A stretch of DNA of 64,000 bases. Origin: Bacteroidales bacterium. GTDB taxonomy: Bacteria; Bacteroidota; Bacteroidia; Bacteroidales; Muribaculaceae. Numbering within the stretch: the first letter of the stretch is position 1; each line of letters opens with the position of its first letter. Below are positions 1 to 9,794 of the stretch, piece by piece. The stretch covers positions 19,542 through 83,541 of the forward strand of contig JAAVFL010000008.1 of assembly GCA_014800795.1 (NCBI GenBank), written 5' to 3'. Made by a program: the position numbers and the translations under genes. The notes below the pieces were generated by a model that was not told the origin of the DNA, ran no database searches, and saw only the letters and a program-made list of their open reading frames with translations.

Positions 1-219
1 ACATTGGTTGGTCCGAATGATTCATATATAAATCCCGGAATGGATTTTTCTTTAACATCGGTTGACCGCAATACGCTTAAAATCCATTTTAACGAAAATG
101 CTTCAGGAATGCCTGAAATGTCTGACCAGATAACTATAACAAATTCTAATGGCGATGCCGTTTGCAATACGTTCCTTTTTATAGATAGAACGTTTGGTGA
201 GATAAATCCGACAGAATAA
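1..219 (+). CDS. 3' end of an unknown protein gene (partial)
   Basis: The reading frame is open from the first base of the window to a TAA at 217-219, so this is the C-terminal part (about 72 residues) of a gene that begins outside the window. The residues alternate hydrophobic and polar in short stretches and end with the acidic tail FGEINPTE, which suggests a small beta-sandwich such as is common at the end of Bacteroidales surface lipoproteins. I do not recognise the family. A strong terminator follows 27 bp after the stop. Confidence 0.5.
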   Translation, partial: TLVGPNDSYINPGMDFSLTSVDRNTLKIHFNENASGMPEMSDQITITNSNGDAVCNTFLFIDRTFGEINPTE

Positions 220-245
220 CAGCGTCTTTTCGCTAACCTCATAAG

Positions 246-293
246 GTCCATAACTTTGAGCCAGCAAACTCAAAGTTATGGACTTCTCTTTTT
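246..293 (+). terminator. Rho-independent terminator of the partial gene
   Basis: A perfect 14-bp inverted repeat (247-260 with 269-282, extended by one G-C pair) encloses an 8-base loop and is followed by a pyrimidine-rich run with five Ts. It lies 27 bp after the partial gene's stop. The remaining sequence up to base 450 shows no gene. Confidence 0.8.
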
Positions 294-451
294 CCGACCT
301 CAATTTCAACTCCGTTGAAAATCTGCCCGGCTGCGAGAATATACCATAGTCAGTACGCTTAAAAGTCCTTTTTGCCCCTTAATTGTACTTCTTCTCTGTA
401 ACATGCAAATTTTCAGGGCCTGGAATTTTTGTATTCTATTGACACTGCGGA

Positions 452-483
452 TTTGCGGCGGCGGGAAAATTTGAGTAACTTTA
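452..483 (+). promoter_or_regulatory. Bacteroidota-type promoter of pdxA
   Basis: TTTG at 452-455 is followed after 20 bp by TAACTTTA at 476-483, close to the -33/-7 consensus TTTG-N19-21-TAnnTTTG (the last base differs). The predicted start near 490 gives a leader of about 30 bases before pdxA. Confidence 0.5.
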
Positions 484-518
484 CCGACATATAGTTATAA
501 TTCAAATAAGACATTTCA

Positions 519-1697
519 ATGAAAGAAGATATTGAGGCTGCGCATGACGATGCGAAAATGCCTAAAAATCAGCAGGAAGGGAAGAAAAACCCTGTTTCGG
601 CGCCATCTGTGGCACGCTCCGTTCCCCGCATAGGTATAACTCACGGCGATTTCAACGGCGTGGGGTATGAGGTGATTCTTAAGACTTTCGACGACAACCG
701 TATGCTTGAGATGTGTACACCCGTAGTTTACGGAAGCGCGAAGATTGCTGCCTACTACCGTAAAAATCTTGAATTGCAAGGAACTCCCGTGGCCCAGATC
801 AACGATGCGTCACAGGCCCGCCCCGATGCCCTGAATATTATAAACGTTATCGGTCAGGAAGCTCACATAGCTCCAGGCGAATCGTCACGTGAAGCCGGCG
901 AGGCTGCTTTTGCGGCTCTCGAACGTGCGGTGGCCGATCTTCGCTCCGGCGAGATCGACATGCTGGTGACGGCGCCGATCAACAAACACAATATCCAGAG
1001 CGACCTCTTCTCGTTTCCCGGTCATACGGAATATCTCGAGACCTCGGTCGGGGAGGGTGAGAAGTCGTTGATGATTTTATGTAACAATTCCCTGCGGGTG
1101 GCGCTGGTCACTACCCATCTTCCTATCGCAAAGGTTTCTGCTGCGATCACTGAAGATACCATAGTTGAGAAACTCAGTATATTCGAGTATTCCCTGATAC
1201 AGGATTTTGGTGTTGTAAAGCCTCGTATAGCAGTTCTTGCTCTCAATCCTCATGCCGGCGAGAATGGGCTGTTGGGTTCGGAGGAGCGCGACGTGATAGA
1301 ACCGGCGATAGCAAAAGCCCGCGACAAGAAAATGCATGTGTTCGGTCCGTATGCCGCCGATGGATTTTTCGGCAACGGTCTTTACAAAAAGTTCGATGGT
1401 GTTCTGGCGATGTATCATGACCAGGGACTTGCACCGTTCAAGACACTTTCGATGGAGAGCGGTGTGAACTTTACCGCCGGTTTACCGATAGTGCGTACTT
1501 CGCCTGACCACGGAACCGGATACGATATAGCCGGAAAGGGTGTGGCTTCAGAGGAGTCCATGCGTTCGGCGGTGTATATGGCTCTGGATATCTGCCGCAA
1601 CAGGAAAAACTATGAGGAGATGACCGCCAGTCCGCTGCGCAAGCATTATCACGAGAGGGGGAAAGACAATGTTGTTCTCGACCTTACGAAAGACTGA
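519..1697 (+). CDS. pdxA: 4-hydroxythreonine-4-phosphate dehydrogenase PdxA
   Basis: This cytoplasmic enzyme of pyridoxal-5'-phosphate synthesis oxidises 4-phosphohydroxy-L-threonine. Family signatures are visible: GITHGDFNGVGYEV near residue 40, the metal-ligand histidine in GHTEYLE (about 168), ALNPHAGE (about 240), a second metal-site histidine in YHDQGLAPFK (about 300) and SPDHGTGYDIAGKG (about 328). At 392 residues it is longer than usual because of a polar N-terminal extension of about 35 residues; a start at Met14 is possible. A promoter lies just upstream and a glycerate kinase gene follows 54 bp later in the same direction. Family assignment is firm; the exact start is not. Confidence 0.93.
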   Translation: MKEDIEAAHDDAKMPKNQQEGKKNPVSAPSVARSVPRIGITHGDFNGVGYEVILKTFDDNRMLEMCTPVVYGSAKIAAYYRKNLELQGTPVAQINDASQARPDALNIINVIGQEAHIAPGESSREAGEAAFAALERAVADLRSGEIDMLVTAPINKHNIQSDLFSFPGHTEYLETSVGEGEKSLMILCNNSLRVALVTTHLPIAKVSAAITEDTIVEKLSIFEYSLIQDFGVVKPRIAVLALNPHAGENGLLGSEERDVIEPAIAKARDKKMHVFGPYAADGFFGNGLYKKFDGVLAMYHDQGLAPFKTLSMESGVNFTAGLPIVRTSPDHGTGYDIAGKGVASEESMRSAVYMALDICRNRKNYEEMTASPLRKHYHERGKDNVVLDLTKD

Positions 1698-1751
1698 TAT
1701 AAACGACTGATAAGTAAATCGTAAAAATTATTCAGATTATCCTTGCATCGT

Positions 1752-2915
1752 ATGATTAAAGTGGTTGTGGCATGCGATTCGTTCAAGGGTTCGCTTACGG
1801 CGGCTGAAGCGACAGCTTCAGCCGCCGTAGGTGTGAAAGATGCCTTGGGCTGCAATGCCGATATCGTGGATATTCCTGTGGCCGACGGAGGAGAAGGTAC
1901 GGCTACCATAATTACGGCTGCTCTCGGAGGAAAGAGTGTTCATTGCAGAAGTCATGATGCTATCGGCCGTAGCGTGGAATGCTGTTATGGTATAGTTGAT
2001 GCCGGAGGAATGTCTCCTTTGGGGGTGATCGAACTCGCAGAGGCAAGCGGACTGACACGTCTGACCGAGTCCGGATGCGATTCTCTAAGGGCATCCACCC
2101 GCGGAACAGGCGAGTTGATAGCAGATGCCTATTTCCGGGGATGCCGCCGGTTTGTGATAGGTCTTGGCGGAAGCGCCACAACAGATGGGGGCACAGGGTT
2201 GCTGCGGGCCCTCGGAGTAAGGTTTCTTGACAGCCGCGGTATTGAAATAGGGGAGGGGGGCGGAGAGTTGCCGCGGCTCGCTTCGATAGATATGTCGCAT
2301 GCCAGGAAAGATATTCTGGAATGCCGTTTTACTATTTTATGTGATGTCACTAATCCCCTTACCGGCGTATCGGGTGCGGCGGCTGTGTTCGCTCCGCAGA
2401 AAGGGGCGTCGGCCGGTGATGTGGAGATTCTTGAAAGGGGGCTTGCACGCTATGCCGCGGTAATCAGGGATACCTTTGGTATAGATGTGGCGCAGATGGC
2501 CGGAGCCGGAGCGGCAGGTGGAACTGCTGCGGCATTTATGGCATTCTTTAATTCGGAGATTTCGCGCGGAATAGCGGCGACGCTCGATCTGTGTGGTTTT
2601 GAAAAGAAGGTCTGTGATGCCGATCTGGTGATAACCGGCGAGGGAAAAATCGACCTCCAGACCCTCGGAGGAAAGGCTCCGATGGGGGTTCTGGAGGTCG
2701 CTTGTCGTCATAAGGTTCCTGTCGTGGTTCTGGCCGGATCGGTGTCTGACTCCCTGCGGCTATGCGAGGCAGGGTTTGCTGGCGTTTACCCTATCAATCC
2801 GCCGGGGATGCCGCTTGAAGAGGCTATGCGGACCGATGTTGCCGGTCGTAACCTGAGAGATACGGCATCACGGGTGGTGCGTTCACGTTTCGCACACGTT
2901 ATCGGCCAAGGCTGA
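1752..2915 (+). CDS. Glycerate kinase
   Basis: This enzyme phosphorylates D-glycerate, feeding it into lower glycolysis. The protein begins MIKVVVACDSFKGSL, the hallmark of the GlxK/GarK family, and continues with VADGGEGT (about 40), a glycine-rich GLGGSATTDGGTG segment (about 138) and VITGEGKID (about 295). Its 387 residues match the family. I start at the ATG at 1752 rather than an in-frame TTG nine bases upstream because family members start at this methionine. Its last 17 bases overlap the end of the convergent rhamnosidase gene. Whether the product is 2- or 3-phosphoglycerate cannot be read from the sequence. Confidence 0.92.
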   Translation: MIKVVVACDSFKGSLTAAEATASAAVGVKDALGCNADIVDIPVADGGEGTATIITAALGGKSVHCRSHDAIGRSVECCYGIVDAGGMSPLGVIELAEASGLTRLTESGCDSLRASTRGTGELIADAYFRGCRRFVIGLGGSATTDGGTGLLRALGVRFLDSRGIEIGEGGGELPRLASIDMSHARKDILECRFTILCDVTNPLTGVSGAAAVFAPQKGASAGDVEILERGLARYAAVIRDTFGIDVAQMAGAGAAGGTAAAFMAFFNSEISRGIAATLDLCGFEKKVCDADLVITGEGKIDLQTLGGKAPMGVLEVACRHKVPVVVLAGSVSDSLRLCEAGFAGVYPINPPGMPLEEAMRTDVAGRNLRDTASRVVRSRFAHVIGQG

Positions 2916-5499
2916 AGCTGAATGTATGAGTGCCGGGGCCTACCTGGCGTGGGGTCGGCGCGTAAACAGTGGCGCTTGTCGCACCCGGAACTTTAACTGT
3001 AAGTTTTACCTTATCACCCTTGCGTGTCCAGCTGCTGCTGATCGGGCCGCGCACGGAGTTGTATGTTCCTTCCGCCTTGTTGAGCCCCTCAGGGTAGTGT
3101 GGCTGCACGGTGAAGTGTTCGAATCCGGGGCGCGACGGATCGTGGCGTATGCCGGCAAGCACGTTTGTCATCCATGCGCTTATATCACCCATGAAAACGT
3201 GGTTGAGCGATGCATCGCGGAATTCAGGGCTAAGTGTCCATGTCTCAGGCAAGGTAGTGTAGCCGCGGTCTTCTATCCAGTAGCCCCATGATGGAGCGTC
3301 GGTCTGGGTTGCCATGCGGTAGGCATCGTCGAGGTATCCGTATTTTGCCAGCATAGCCGGAACTGTCTTGCTCCCGAGTAATCCGAAGTCAAGATGATAG
3401 TCGGTAGCCTCAACCGCACGATGGAGGGCATCGGCAACAGCCTGCTCTTTACCGTCGGGTACGATACCTGCATACAGAGCTACGCCGAGAGCTGTCTGAG
3501 TGCCGTTCGCATAGGTATTGTTCTCTTCGTTGAACCATCGGTTGTTGATTATATCCTTGAGTTTCGCGGCTTTCTGTTCGTAGCGTGACGAGTCTTTCCC
3601 GAGTATGCGGGCGAAGCGTGCCATCTTCTTGTTATCGAGGTAGTAATACACTGTCCCGGTGAAATCCGTAGGGGTTTGGGCGCGGTATGAGAGCCAGTCG
3701 CCTATGCCGTTGTTGAGTATACCTTCCTCTTTCTCGAGGCTTGCCGCCCATTCGAAGTAGCGCTCCATTGTGGGATAGAGGCGCTCGATAGCGCGTGAGT
3801 CGCCGTAATAATCGTAGATAGCCTCAGGAATTATGAAGAGAACGGCATCCCATACCGGGCCGGGCCATTCGCCGTAGCCCCAGCCTGATGAGGGGATGAT
3901 ACCCGATATGTTGCCGCTTTCGCGCTGATTGTCGATAATGTCGTTCATCCATTTCTCATAGAACGTTATACCGTCGAAGTTGAGCAATCCGAGATCTACG
4001 GCTACATGGGCATCAGCTGTCCATCCGTTCTTCTCGCGCTGGGGGCAATCGGTAGGTATGCTGTGGATGTTGCCGAGATAGCTCAGCATTGTGGCATCGT
4101 GGATTTTATCGAGCAGCGGATTGGAGGATCTGAACGATCCGGCAGGCTGCAGATCTGTGTGCATGAAATATCCGGTCAGGTTCTTCTCTCCGAGTTTTAC
4201 GGGGCGATCCGCTTTCACCTCCACATAGCGGAATCCGTGGTAGGTGAACATCGGTGTGAAGCTTTCGGGGGCACCGGTTCCGGCGAGTATGAATTCATCG
4301 GTCTGGAACTGTTCACCAGGTTTTTGGGGATGATAGTATACGTTGATATTGCCCGGCTCCAGACGTCCGTCCTCTTTGAGCAGTTCTCCTCCCTGCATGT
4401 GGAAATGTGTGCCTTTTTCTCCTTTCACTGTAAGTCCGGCCACACCGGCTATATTCTTACCCATGTCGAACACGAACACAGTGTCGCCCCACGATTGCAG
4501 CAGCTTCGGGCGGATGGTTTCCACCGGGCGTATCGCCGGCATCGCTTGTGCTTTGAGCAACGGAGATGGAGCTGAGGTGATTATGGCTTGTCTCCATTCC
4601 GAATCGTTGAAACCGGGAAGCATCCATCCCTCCGGATTAAGGCGTGCGTCGTAGCGGTCGCCGCTGTAGATGTTGTTGTAGGTGTACGGGCCAGTTGTCG
4701 TGCGCCATGAGCCATCCGATTTCACTATGGTTTCAGGGGTTGAACCGGGGATTGTCGTGCCGCGCAGTTCGAAGATCATAGAGGGGCGCTTGCGCCAGCG
4801 GGCTGTCTCAAAGTCCCAGACTGCCTTGCTCTGGCAGTTGTAGAAACCGTTGCCGAGTACGGCGGTGACTGTATTCTCACCTTTTTGCAGCAGCGGGGTC
4901 ACATCGTAGGTGGCATAAAGATTGCGTTTGTCGTAGTGGGTATATCCCGGATCCATGTGGCTGTCGCCAACGCGTTTCCCGTTGATGTACAGAGCATAGT
5001 AGCCTGCCGCGGATATGTAGGCGCGGGCATCGGCTGGCACCTTGTCGAGTGTGAAGCTCTTGCGGAGCATCGGCGCCGGTTCGAACTCGCGGTCGAAGCA
5101 GTCGGTTATCCAGCTTGCCTCCCAGTCGTCGGCGTTCATCTTGGCGGTTTCGAAAGTCGCTGTTTCCGAGGGTTTTCCGGAGGTAGTGACGCGCCATACA
5201 TATCGGGTATGGCTTTTCAGCGGTTCACCGCCGTATGTTACTGAAAGCGTATTGGGCATGAGCGCCTCAGATTTCCATACGAGCTTACCTTCTTTGATGT
5301 CTTTCTCAGAGGTTGCTACTTCTACTGAATAGGGACCCTTGGTGTCCGGTGTCACTGTCCATGTGAAACGTGGAGCTTTCTCATCGATGCCGACAGGATT
5401 TTCGAGATATTCGCAGCGCAGGGAACCGACCCCCGCCAAGGCTGTTCCGACGCTCATGGCCGATACAAGAACGATACTTAGAAACTGAATTTTGCTCAT
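2899..5499 (-). CDS. Secreted alpha-L-rhamnosidase, GH78 family
   Basis: This is a predicted exported glycoside hydrolase releasing L-rhamnose from plant pectin or glycosides. A signal peptide of about 22 residues ends in a TALA-type site. A beta-sandwich N-terminal half with YALYINGKRVG and YATYDVTP follows, then the (alpha/alpha)6 catalytic domain with PTDCPQREKNGWTADAH (about residues 482-498), which carries the acidic residues conserved in GH78, and a C-terminal beta domain. Length 866 is typical. No SusC/SusD pair is present. The divergent HTCS gene starts about 230 bp away, making it a plausible regulator (inference). Its own -7 box is at 5558-5565. Confidence 0.92.
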   Translation of the reverse strand: MSKIQFLSIVLVSAMSVGTALAGVGSLRCEYLENPVGIDEKAPRFTWTVTPDTKGPYSVEVATSEKDIKEGKLVWKSEALMPNTLSVTYGGEPLKSHTRYVWRVTTSGKPSETATFETAKMNADDWEASWITDCFDREFEPAPMLRKSFTLDKVPADARAYISAAGYYALYINGKRVGDSHMDPGYTHYDKRNLYATYDVTPLLQKGENTVTAVLGNGFYNCQSKAVWDFETARWRKRPSMIFELRGTTIPGSTPETIVKSDGSWRTTTGPYTYNNIYSGDRYDARLNPEGWMLPGFNDSEWRQAIITSAPSPLLKAQAMPAIRPVETIRPKLLQSWGDTVFVFDMGKNIAGVAGLTVKGEKGTHFHMQGGELLKEDGRLEPGNINVYYHPQKPGEQFQTDEFILAGTGAPESFTPMFTYHGFRYVEVKADRPVKLGEKNLTGYFMHTDLQPAGSFRSSNPLLDKIHDATMLSYLGNIHSIPTDCPQREKNGWTADAHVAVDLGLLNFDGITFYEKWMNDIIDNQRESGNISGIIPSSGWGYGEWPGPVWDAVLFIIPEAIYDYYGDSRAIERLYPTMERYFEWAASLEKEEGILNNGIGDWLSYRAQTPTDFTGTVYYYLDNKKMARFARILGKDSSRYEQKAAKLKDIINNRWFNEENNTYANGTQTALGVALYAGIVPDGKEQAVADALHRAVEATDYHLDFGLLGSKTVPAMLAKYGYLDDAYRMATQTDAPSWGYWIEDRGYTTLPETWTLSPEFRDASLNHVFMGDISAWMTNVLAGIRHDPSRPGFEHFTVQPHYPEGLNKAEGTYNSVRGPISSSWTRKGDKVKLTVKVPGATSATVYAPTPRQVGPGTHTFSFSLGR

Positions 5500-5557
5500 G
5501 ATATGTAAATTTTATATAGGGAGAGTGATGCACGCTGTTTCCCCCCGTTTGTAAGTG

Positions 5558-5565
5558 CAAATTTA
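5558..5565 (-). promoter_or_regulatory. -7 box for the rhamnosidase gene
   Basis: On the minus strand this reads TAAATTTG, an exact match to TAnnTTTG, about 59 bases upstream of the rhamnosidase ATG. No convincing -33 TTTG is seen, which may mean activator dependence. Confidence 0.5.
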
Positions 5566-5644
5566 GTTATTTTCAGTTAAATCATATCTTTTGGTTTTAT
5601 GATTTTGGCAGGGAAGGATACATTTTCGGGGTGAAATAATGCGA

Positions 5645-5722
5645 AAAACGATACAGTTTCTTATCTTTGCGCATAGATACACCATGAAGGTGACATGTAA
5701 AGACAGGAAACTGTATCGTTTT
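5645..5722. promoter_or_regulatory. 16-bp inverted repeat spanning the HTCS promoter
   Basis: AAAACGATACAGTTTC at 5645-5660 is repeated exactly in inverse orientation at 5707-5722. The centres are 62 bp apart, close to six helical turns. The left arm sits immediately upstream of the -7 box at 5662-5669; the right arm lies in the expected leader and ends three bases before the start codon. Because the left arm is upstream of the predicted transcription start, a DNA operator is more likely than an RNA hairpin. Confidence 0.6.
5662..5669 (+). promoter_or_regulatory. -7 box of the HTCS gene
   Basis: TATCTTTG matches TAnnTTTG. A start near 5676 would exclude the farthest upstream in-frame ATG (5639) and supports the ATG at 5726. 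Confidence 0.5.
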
Positions 5723-5725
5723 GAG

Positions 5726-8700
5726 ATGAATATAAGTAAGGATTTATTTAGATACGTTCTGTGCCTGCTGGCAATGGCGATGGCTACGGCGGGTGCTTCA
5801 GCTTATAATATACGTCGCATTTCGAGCGACGACGGTTTGTCGAGTAGTGCGGTCCTGAGTATGGCGCAGGATGCGTCGGGATTTCTGTGGATAGGTACCC
5901 TCGACGGGGTGAACATCACTGATGGTTCGGTGTGTACTCCCTTTTCGGTTATGTACCCCGGGCTGTCGCTGTCAGGAAATCTTATCGAGAATATAATCGC
6001 GGGTAGCGACGGATGTATGTGGGTGCTTACAAATCACGGTCTTGACCGGGTAGATCCTGCGAAACATACCGTGACCTCTTATCCTCGCTTCAAGGGGCAG
6101 GAGCGGTTGGCTACCGACCGTTTCGGCAACTTATATGTACTGGCTACCGATAATGTGATATACACGATTCCGGCAGGGGAGGGTAGCGAGCCGGTGGCGT
6201 TGCTGGCGGGGGAGGTGAAGCATCCCGATGTGCGCTCCATGACTGTGACCGGCGACTATCTTACGTTGCTCGGCGACCGCGGGCAGGAGCGGTTCACTAT
6301 CGGTTATGATGTGGCGGGAAAACCGTCAGGTCTGGGAAGTCGTTCGCTTCTCACGGGGCGCCCGGTAAAAACCGGCAGGGCTGATGCCGACGGAGCCGTG
6401 GTGGTGACCCGCGACAATATGCTTTACAAGATAGACCGTGCCGGCGACCTTACTCCGGTGCTTGATCTTGGTGCGGAAATAGCTTGGCGCGGAGAACCGT
6501 CGGATATATTGCGTCTGGCGCCGGACGATATTTTTGTGTCGTTCACGGCTAATGGTGTTCTCCGTATAAAGAAGGGTGCCGACGGGAAATATACAGCTGA
6601 AGATATCGGGGTGAAGTCCGGCGTGTTCTGTCTTGATAAATCGCAGACTCAGCCTGTCGTATGGGTCGGATCGGACTGTCATGGTCTGTTCACATGCTAC
6701 GACAGTCCGTTCACGGTGCGTTCAACCGGACTGACGCAATTCGATGATCTGAGCGATAATCCGGTGAGAGCCTTGTATCTTGATGATGACCACACCCTGT
6801 GGCTTGGAACCAAAGGGGGAGGTCTGCTTCAGGTTCCCGATTTCAAACCGGGCACCGATCTCAAACGCGCCAGTGCCACACGCTTTACAAGCGCTAAAAC
6901 TCCGCTTTCCAACAATTCCGTGTTCGCTTTCGCATCAAGCCCACAACCGTTGCTATGGATCGCGACCGACGAGGGGGTCGACTATTACAGCTATACGGAC
7001 AAACGGATCCATAATGCCGGCAATGCTCCCGAAATGCGGTTTATACACGATATATACCAGAGCGATGACTCTACGCTATGGCTCGCGACGGTGGGGAAAG
7101 GTGTGGTGAAATGCCGGATATCCGGGTCGAAACATTTTCCAGAACTTACGGTTGACAAGGTGTATGCAAACGACGGAGGCGACATAACGTCAAATTTCTT
7201 CTTCTCCCTTACTCCGTCGGCCGACGGCAGGCTGCTGTTTGCCAACCGCGGGCTCGGAGTGTTTGCCGTAGAGGGAGATTCTCTCCGCAGTCAGGTGACC
7301 CTTAAAGGATTGTATGATTCGAATGCCGTGAAAGATGTGTTTACGGTTGTCGATGAGGATTCGGTGATGTGGCTTGGTACGGGTCACGGTCTAATGAGGG
7401 TGGGACCCGACAGCGAGCGGCTGTTCTTCGGTCTTGAAAACGGTTTCAAAAACAATACGATACATGATATTCTGAAAGATAAGGGGGGTAATCTTTGGGT
7501 TTCCACCAACAACGGGCTCTACTGCTTTGACCCGCGAACGGAAAGTACCCGTGTGTTCGGGCGTAACGACGGTATAAATGTAACTGAATTTAGCGACGGG
7601 GCCGCTTTCAATGCCGATTCAATTCTGATATTCGGCGGTGTAGACGGTTTTGTGACAGTTCAGAAAGCTGGCACTTTCTGCACACCCGACAGTCTTTACA
7701 CGCCTCCTCTTGCGCTTCTGCGCATGTCGATAGGGGGAGAGAATGTGGATATGCTCGATTACATCGATATGTCGTCGGGCAATACTACATTGACACTCAG
7801 GCCTGAACAGAGGCAGTTCACCCTAACCTTCGCCACTCCTGATTTCATGACGCCGGCCGACTGCTACTATGAATATTCGCTCGATGGCAGAGAGTGGATC
7901 AACAACGGATCGTCGGGAAGTATTTCCTTCAATGAGATGGGATATGGTAAGTATCATCTGGCTGTAAAGGCCGTCAATCGTATTACCAACGATGAAGGAG
8001 CTGCTTACCTTCTGACCGTCAATATTCTCGCGCCGTGGTATCTCTCCGGAGTGGCGAAGACGTTGTATCTGGTATGCCTTCTTCTGGCTATTCTGGGAGT
8101 GGCCGGTGTGTATATGCGCCGTCAGCGTCGCAAACGTGCCGAGGAGCTTGCTGCGATCGAACATCAGCATCGCGAGGAGGTATACGAGGAAAAGCTGCGT
8201 TTCTTTACCAATATAACTCATGAGTTCTGCACTCCGCTGACACTCATATATGGCCCGTGCGAGCGTATCTCGCACTATCCCGGCTCCGATGCTTATATAA
8301 AGAAGTATATCGGACTTATACGTACCAATGTGGAGCGCCTCAATACCCTTATTCAGGAACTGATAGATTTCCGACGGATAGAAACCGGTCACAAAGAGTT
8401 GAAGATACGTCCGGTGAATGTTACCGAACTCTGTGAGGAAACGGCCGCCGCATTCACCGAACTCGCTGAACGCAACGAGATTGATTTCAAGATGGAGATA
8501 GCCCGCGATGTGATCTGGAACACCGATTTCAGCGCTTTGCGTAAGGTGTTGAATAATTTAATATCCAATGCTTTCAAATACACTCCTCAAGGTGGCCGGA
8601 TAGAGGTGAGTTTAAAACATGATGAGGCGGATAAGTTGCGTCTGGAGGTGTATAATACGGGCAAAGGTATCCGTGATGAAGATCGCGACAGTATCTTCAA

Positions 8701-9778
8701 CCGCTATAGTGTTCTCGATAATGTGGAGGAGAACGCGGTGAAAGGTCTGTCGGCCCGCAACGGTCTGGGGCTTGCCATATGCAACAGTATAGTGAAACTG
8801 CTCGGAGGTGATATCACGATAGAGAGTGAACGTGGAAAATTCGCATGTTTCGTGGTCACTCTTCCGCAGCTTGAAGCGGATCATGTATCCGAACCGGCCG
8901 CTAACTCAGATACGTCGTCTGCCTCGGCTACGCTTCCGGCCTCCTCCGCCACCGTGTCTCCGTCTGCCTCGCCGTTGCAGTTGACAGGTGGTAAGGACGC
9001 TCCTCCCACTCTGCTGGTCATTGACGACAACAGGGAGATTCTGTCGCTTCTCACCGACAGTCTGTCGGATTATAATGTGATAGCTGCCGAATCTGCCGCC
9101 GAGGGTCTGGAGCAGATAAAGCGCAGTCATCCCGATCTTATAATAACAGACATAATGATGCCGGGCACTGACGGGCTTACCTTCGCCCGTCAGATTAAGA
9201 GCAACCGTCATCTGATGCATATACCTCTGGTGATATTATCGGCACGGGCAAGCACTGAGGAAAAGGTTGAGGGAATAGAGTCAGGAGCGGATGCGTTTAT
9301 CGGCAAACCGTTCAGCGTAAGTTATCTGCGTGCTATAGTAGCCCGTCTGCTGAGCAGCCGCGAGACGTTGCGCGAATATTACAACTCCTCGGCAAGCTCG
9401 TTTGAATATGCCGACGGCAATCTACTCGATAAGGAGGACAAGGATTTTCTCGACAGGGTAGCGGAATATATTGACGAACATCTGCGTGACGAGAATCTCT
9501 CGCCGGAGATACTGGCATCAATAATGCAGATAAGTTCGCGTAATCTCTACCGTAAATTCAAGGAGCTAAATCAGCCGACGCCGAACGAATTTATCAAGAA
9601 CCGCCGTATGATGCACGCTACCAAGATGTTGCTTACGACATCGCGAACTGTTCAGGAGATTGTGTTTGCCGTAGGATTCACCAACCGCACACATTTTTAC
9701 AAGGAGTTCGAAAAACGCTACGGTATGACCCCGAAAGATTACCGGATTGCACATAAGGTGTCTGACGATTCGCTGTAG
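5726..9778 (+). CDS. Hybrid two-component system sensor/regulator (HTCS)
   Basis: This is a one-protein inner-membrane signalling system that senses a ligand, usually a glycan fragment, in the periplasm and activates genes through a cytoplasmic AraC-type domain. From the ATG at 5726 (1350 residues): signal peptide MNISKDLFRYVLCLLAMAMA; about 14 beta-propeller repeats with LWIGT/LWLGT signatures (25-690); a Y_Y_Y domain (700-765); one membrane helix (about 775-800); a histidine kinase with phospho-acceptor His in THEFCTPLT (about 831); an ATPase domain with NLISNAFKYT and GLGLAI; a receiver with Asp in TDIMMPGTDG (about 1141); and an AraC helix-turn-helix (1240-1345). An in-frame ATG at 5639 lies upstream of the -7 box and would bury the signal peptide. 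The divergent rhamnosidase suggests a rhamnose-containing ligand (inference). Confidence 0.93.
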   Translation: MNISKDLFRYVLCLLAMAMATAGASAYNIRRISSDDGLSSSAVLSMAQDASGFLWIGTLDGVNITDGSVCTPFSVMYPGLSLSGNLIENIIAGSDGCMWVLTNHGLDRVDPAKHTVTSYPRFKGQERLATDRFGNLYVLATDNVIYTIPAGEGSEPVALLAGEVKHPDVRSMTVTGDYLTLLGDRGQERFTIGYDVAGKPSGLGSRSLLTGRPVKTGRADADGAVVVTRDNMLYKIDRAGDLTPVLDLGAEIAWRGEPSDILRLAPDDIFVSFTANGVLRIKKGADGKYTAEDIGVKSGVFCLDKSQTQPVVWVGSDCHGLFTCYDSPFTVRSTGLTQFDDLSDNPVRALYLDDDHTLWLGTKGGGLLQVPDFKPGTDLKRASATRFTSAKTPLSNNSVFAFASSPQPLLWIATDEGVDYYSYTDKRIHNAGNAPEMRFIHDIYQSDDSTLWLATVGKGVVKCRISGSKHFPELTVDKVYANDGGDITSNFFFSLTPSADGRLLFANRGLGVFAVEGDSLRSQVTLKGLYDSNAVKDVFTVVDEDSVMWLGTGHGLMRVGPDSERLFFGLENGFKNNTIHDILKDKGGNLWVSTNNGLYCFDPRTESTRVFGRNDGINVTEFSDGAAFNADSILIFGGVDGFVTVQKAGTFCTPDSLYTPPLALLRMSIGGENVDMLDYIDMSSGNTTLTLRPEQRQFTLTFATPDFMTPADCYYEYSLDGREWINNGSSGSISFNEMGYGKYHLAVKAVNRITNDEGAAYLLTVNILAPWYLSGVAKTLYLVCLLLAILGVAGVYMRRQRRKRAEELAAIEHQHREEVYEEKLRFFTNITHEFCTPLTLIYGPCERISHYPGSDAYIKKYIGLIRTNVERLNTLIQELIDFRRIETGHKELKIRPVNVTELCEETAAAFTELAERNEIDFKMEIARDVIWNTDFSALRKVLNNLISNAFKYTPQGGRIEVSLKHDEADKLRLEVYNTGKGIRDEDRDSIFNRYSVLDNVEENAVKGLSARNGLGLAICNSIVKLLGGDITIESERGKFACFVVTLPQLEADHVSEPAANSDTSSASATLPASSATVSPSASPLQLTGGKDAPPTLLVIDDNREILSLLTDSLSDYNVIAAESAAEGLEQIKRSHPDLIITDIMMPGTDGLTFARQIKSNRHLMHIPLVILSARASTEEKVEGIESGADAFIGKPFSVSYLRAIVARLLSSRETLREYYNSSASSFEYADGNLLDKEDKDFLDRVAEYIDEHLRDENLSPEILASIMQISSRNLYRKFKELNQPTPNEFIKNRRMMHATKMLLTTSRTVQEIVFAVGFTNRTHFYKEFEKRYGMTPKDYRIAHKVSDDSL

Positions 9779-9794
9779 ACAGCTTCCGACACCG

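Noticed and set aside
4-219. TTG at base 4 as a start codon for a 71-residue gene
   Set aside because: The frame is open to the window edge, so this is the end of a longer gene.
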